From assembly GCA_013399305.1 (NCBI GenBank), contig VXAI01000630.1, positions 15,489 through 79,488 of the forward strand: 64,000 nt of DNA, written 5' to 3'. Origin of the DNA: Rostratula benghalensis. Taxonomy: Eukaryota > Chordata > Aves > Charadriiformes > Rostratulidae. The stretch's first letter is position 1, and the number at the start of each line of letters is the position of its first letter. The notes under the pieces were generated by a model. It did no database searches. It was given only the letters and a program-made list of their open reading frames with translations, and was not told where the DNA came from. Shown here piece after piece: positions 62,958-64,000 of the stretch. Position numbers and translations under genes: made by a program.

Positions 62958-64000
62958 ATACATTATCTAGCCCTTTTATTTGCACAGAGGCAGAGTAAGA
63001 AGCACTTATTCTTTTAATACTTTTGTTAAATGTTTGCAGTGTTACTTCATTGGTTTTTAACTCTCTGCTGCATTACGCCAACAATAGGAAGTGTAAGGTA
63101 TAATTGTTATTCAGACTGATATACTCAGTTACTCCACTCAAGGTATTTAGCATTGCAATGATTTCTGATATCATAATTCAAAACTGAATTAACTGCCTCT
63201 ACATTTTTTTTACTCCGCAGCTCCCAAACGAGTTAGTATTAATGAGAAAATCTGATTTTCTTTGTGAACTTACCAAAACAACATAAAATGGTTGTGATGT
63301 TGGCCGTAGAGGGAAATGTCTGCAGATATGCTTGGAAATGCCTGGTTTCTCTCTAATTTCCCTCTAATAGGGAAGAGGTCAGAGAGTTTTTGGTAGCCAG
63401 CCAAAAAGTTGCATCATAAATGTTCTAAAATGACAAAATTCCATTAATTGTGACCTGTTTCTATGAACCTGCAGCGATGCGCCTAAGTCAAAACAGATTG
63501 AAATCATGCTGTGCTGTTCCTGTCTAGTGTTTTCAGGAGAGTTATGTTACCAGAATATTTGTGTTATCAGAATATTTGCTAACTGTCGTTGAATTGAAGA
63601 TATGTTTGAAATGTCATCAGCCGTTCTCAGGATGAGATATGCAGATGAGCTAAAAGTCCCATTATTACTTTGTCAATTATTTGCCAACACACTGAAAAAC
63701 TGTGTGTTAGGGGTTTTAATTTTTTTCTTTGTTAATCTTAAAACATTTTGAGTGTTCTCCATTTCATTATTCACTTCTGCTTTTTTAAGCAGCTTCAAAT
63801 TTGATTTGAACTCTCTATTTGTTCAGCTGTGTTCATGTCTCAGATGCATGAAGAGTGAGTAAACTTAATATGGGATAACAACTACTATAAAGTAGTACTG
63901 GATAACAACTACAAGCCATGACTCAGAGTTTCTTGTTTAATTTTAAAGATTTTTTTTTCACCCTTTTTCTTATTTTTGGGTGGTTGTTTATAATCCCTGA

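Larger units (their letters stand above)
50931..64000. other. gene-free flank upstream of PTGER4 (start of gene desert)
   Basis: No recognisable protein gene in 13 kb. It contains a cysteine-containing ORF (51326-51595, - strand), a (TG)n patch near 52467-52488, a GC-rich segment with kappaB-like sites (54222-54400), a candidate + strand exon (55607-55711), a CTCF-like site (56464-56477), a palindromic homeodomain-type site (60029-60040), T homopolymers (57768-57784 and 59270-59300) and a small CR1 remnant (62899-62957). The human counterpart of this flank is a gene desert. Confidence 0.7.

Noticed and set aside
1..64000. tRNA, rRNA, snoRNA, microRNA genes and CRISPR arrays
   Set aside because: None was recognised by inspection. 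CRISPR is not expected in a vertebrate genome.

Overview
This window is vertebrate nuclear DNA and almost certainly avian. It carries seven fragments of CR1 (chicken repeat 1) LINEs. Repeat content is otherwise low, introns are compact, and CpG-dense sequence is confined to one promoter island and one small intronic island. Two protein-coding genes can be recognised, TTC33 on the + strand and PTGER4 on the - strand. They converge tail to tail, as I recall their human orthologues doing at 5p13.1.

Layout. 1-33.2 kb: the last three coding exons of TTC33 (14057-14138, 24306-24437, 32858-33208) with long introns. The 5' exons lie outside the window. These introns hold five CR1 fragments, one degraded endogenous retrovirus pol fragment (about 25.8-26.3 kb), simple repeats and two assembly gaps. 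33.2-40.0 kb: TTC33 3'UTR and the intergenic interval, with one CR1 copy. 40.0-50.9 kb: PTGER4, the prostaglandin E2 receptor EP4. It has a 3'UTR, a coding exon for the tail and TM7 (41229-41822), a 7.1-kb intron, a coding exon for the N-terminus through TM6 (48952-49782), a predicted 5'UTR intron and a CpG-island promoter (about 50.0-50.9 kb). 50.9-64 kb: no recognisable gene. This is the start of what corresponds to the gene desert upstream of PTGER4, which in human carries inflammatory bowel disease association signals.

The two genes have no known shared pathway. TTC33 is a small TPR protein, and EP4 is a Gs-coupled receptor for PGE2. No convincing undescribed system was found. The most interesting leads are: (i) an intronic orphan CpG island in PTGER4 with a full-consensus CTCF core, next to a plausible + strand exon; (ii) other candidate + strand exons near 39.6 and 55.6 kb; (iii) an 89-codon cysteine-containing - strand ORF just upstream of the PTGER4 promoter; (iv) paired kappaB-like sites about 4 kb upstream of PTGER4; (v) receptor differences (short third intracellular loop, tyrosine in the extracellular-loop-2 signature). 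All of these are leads from inspection only. No database search or alignment was run.
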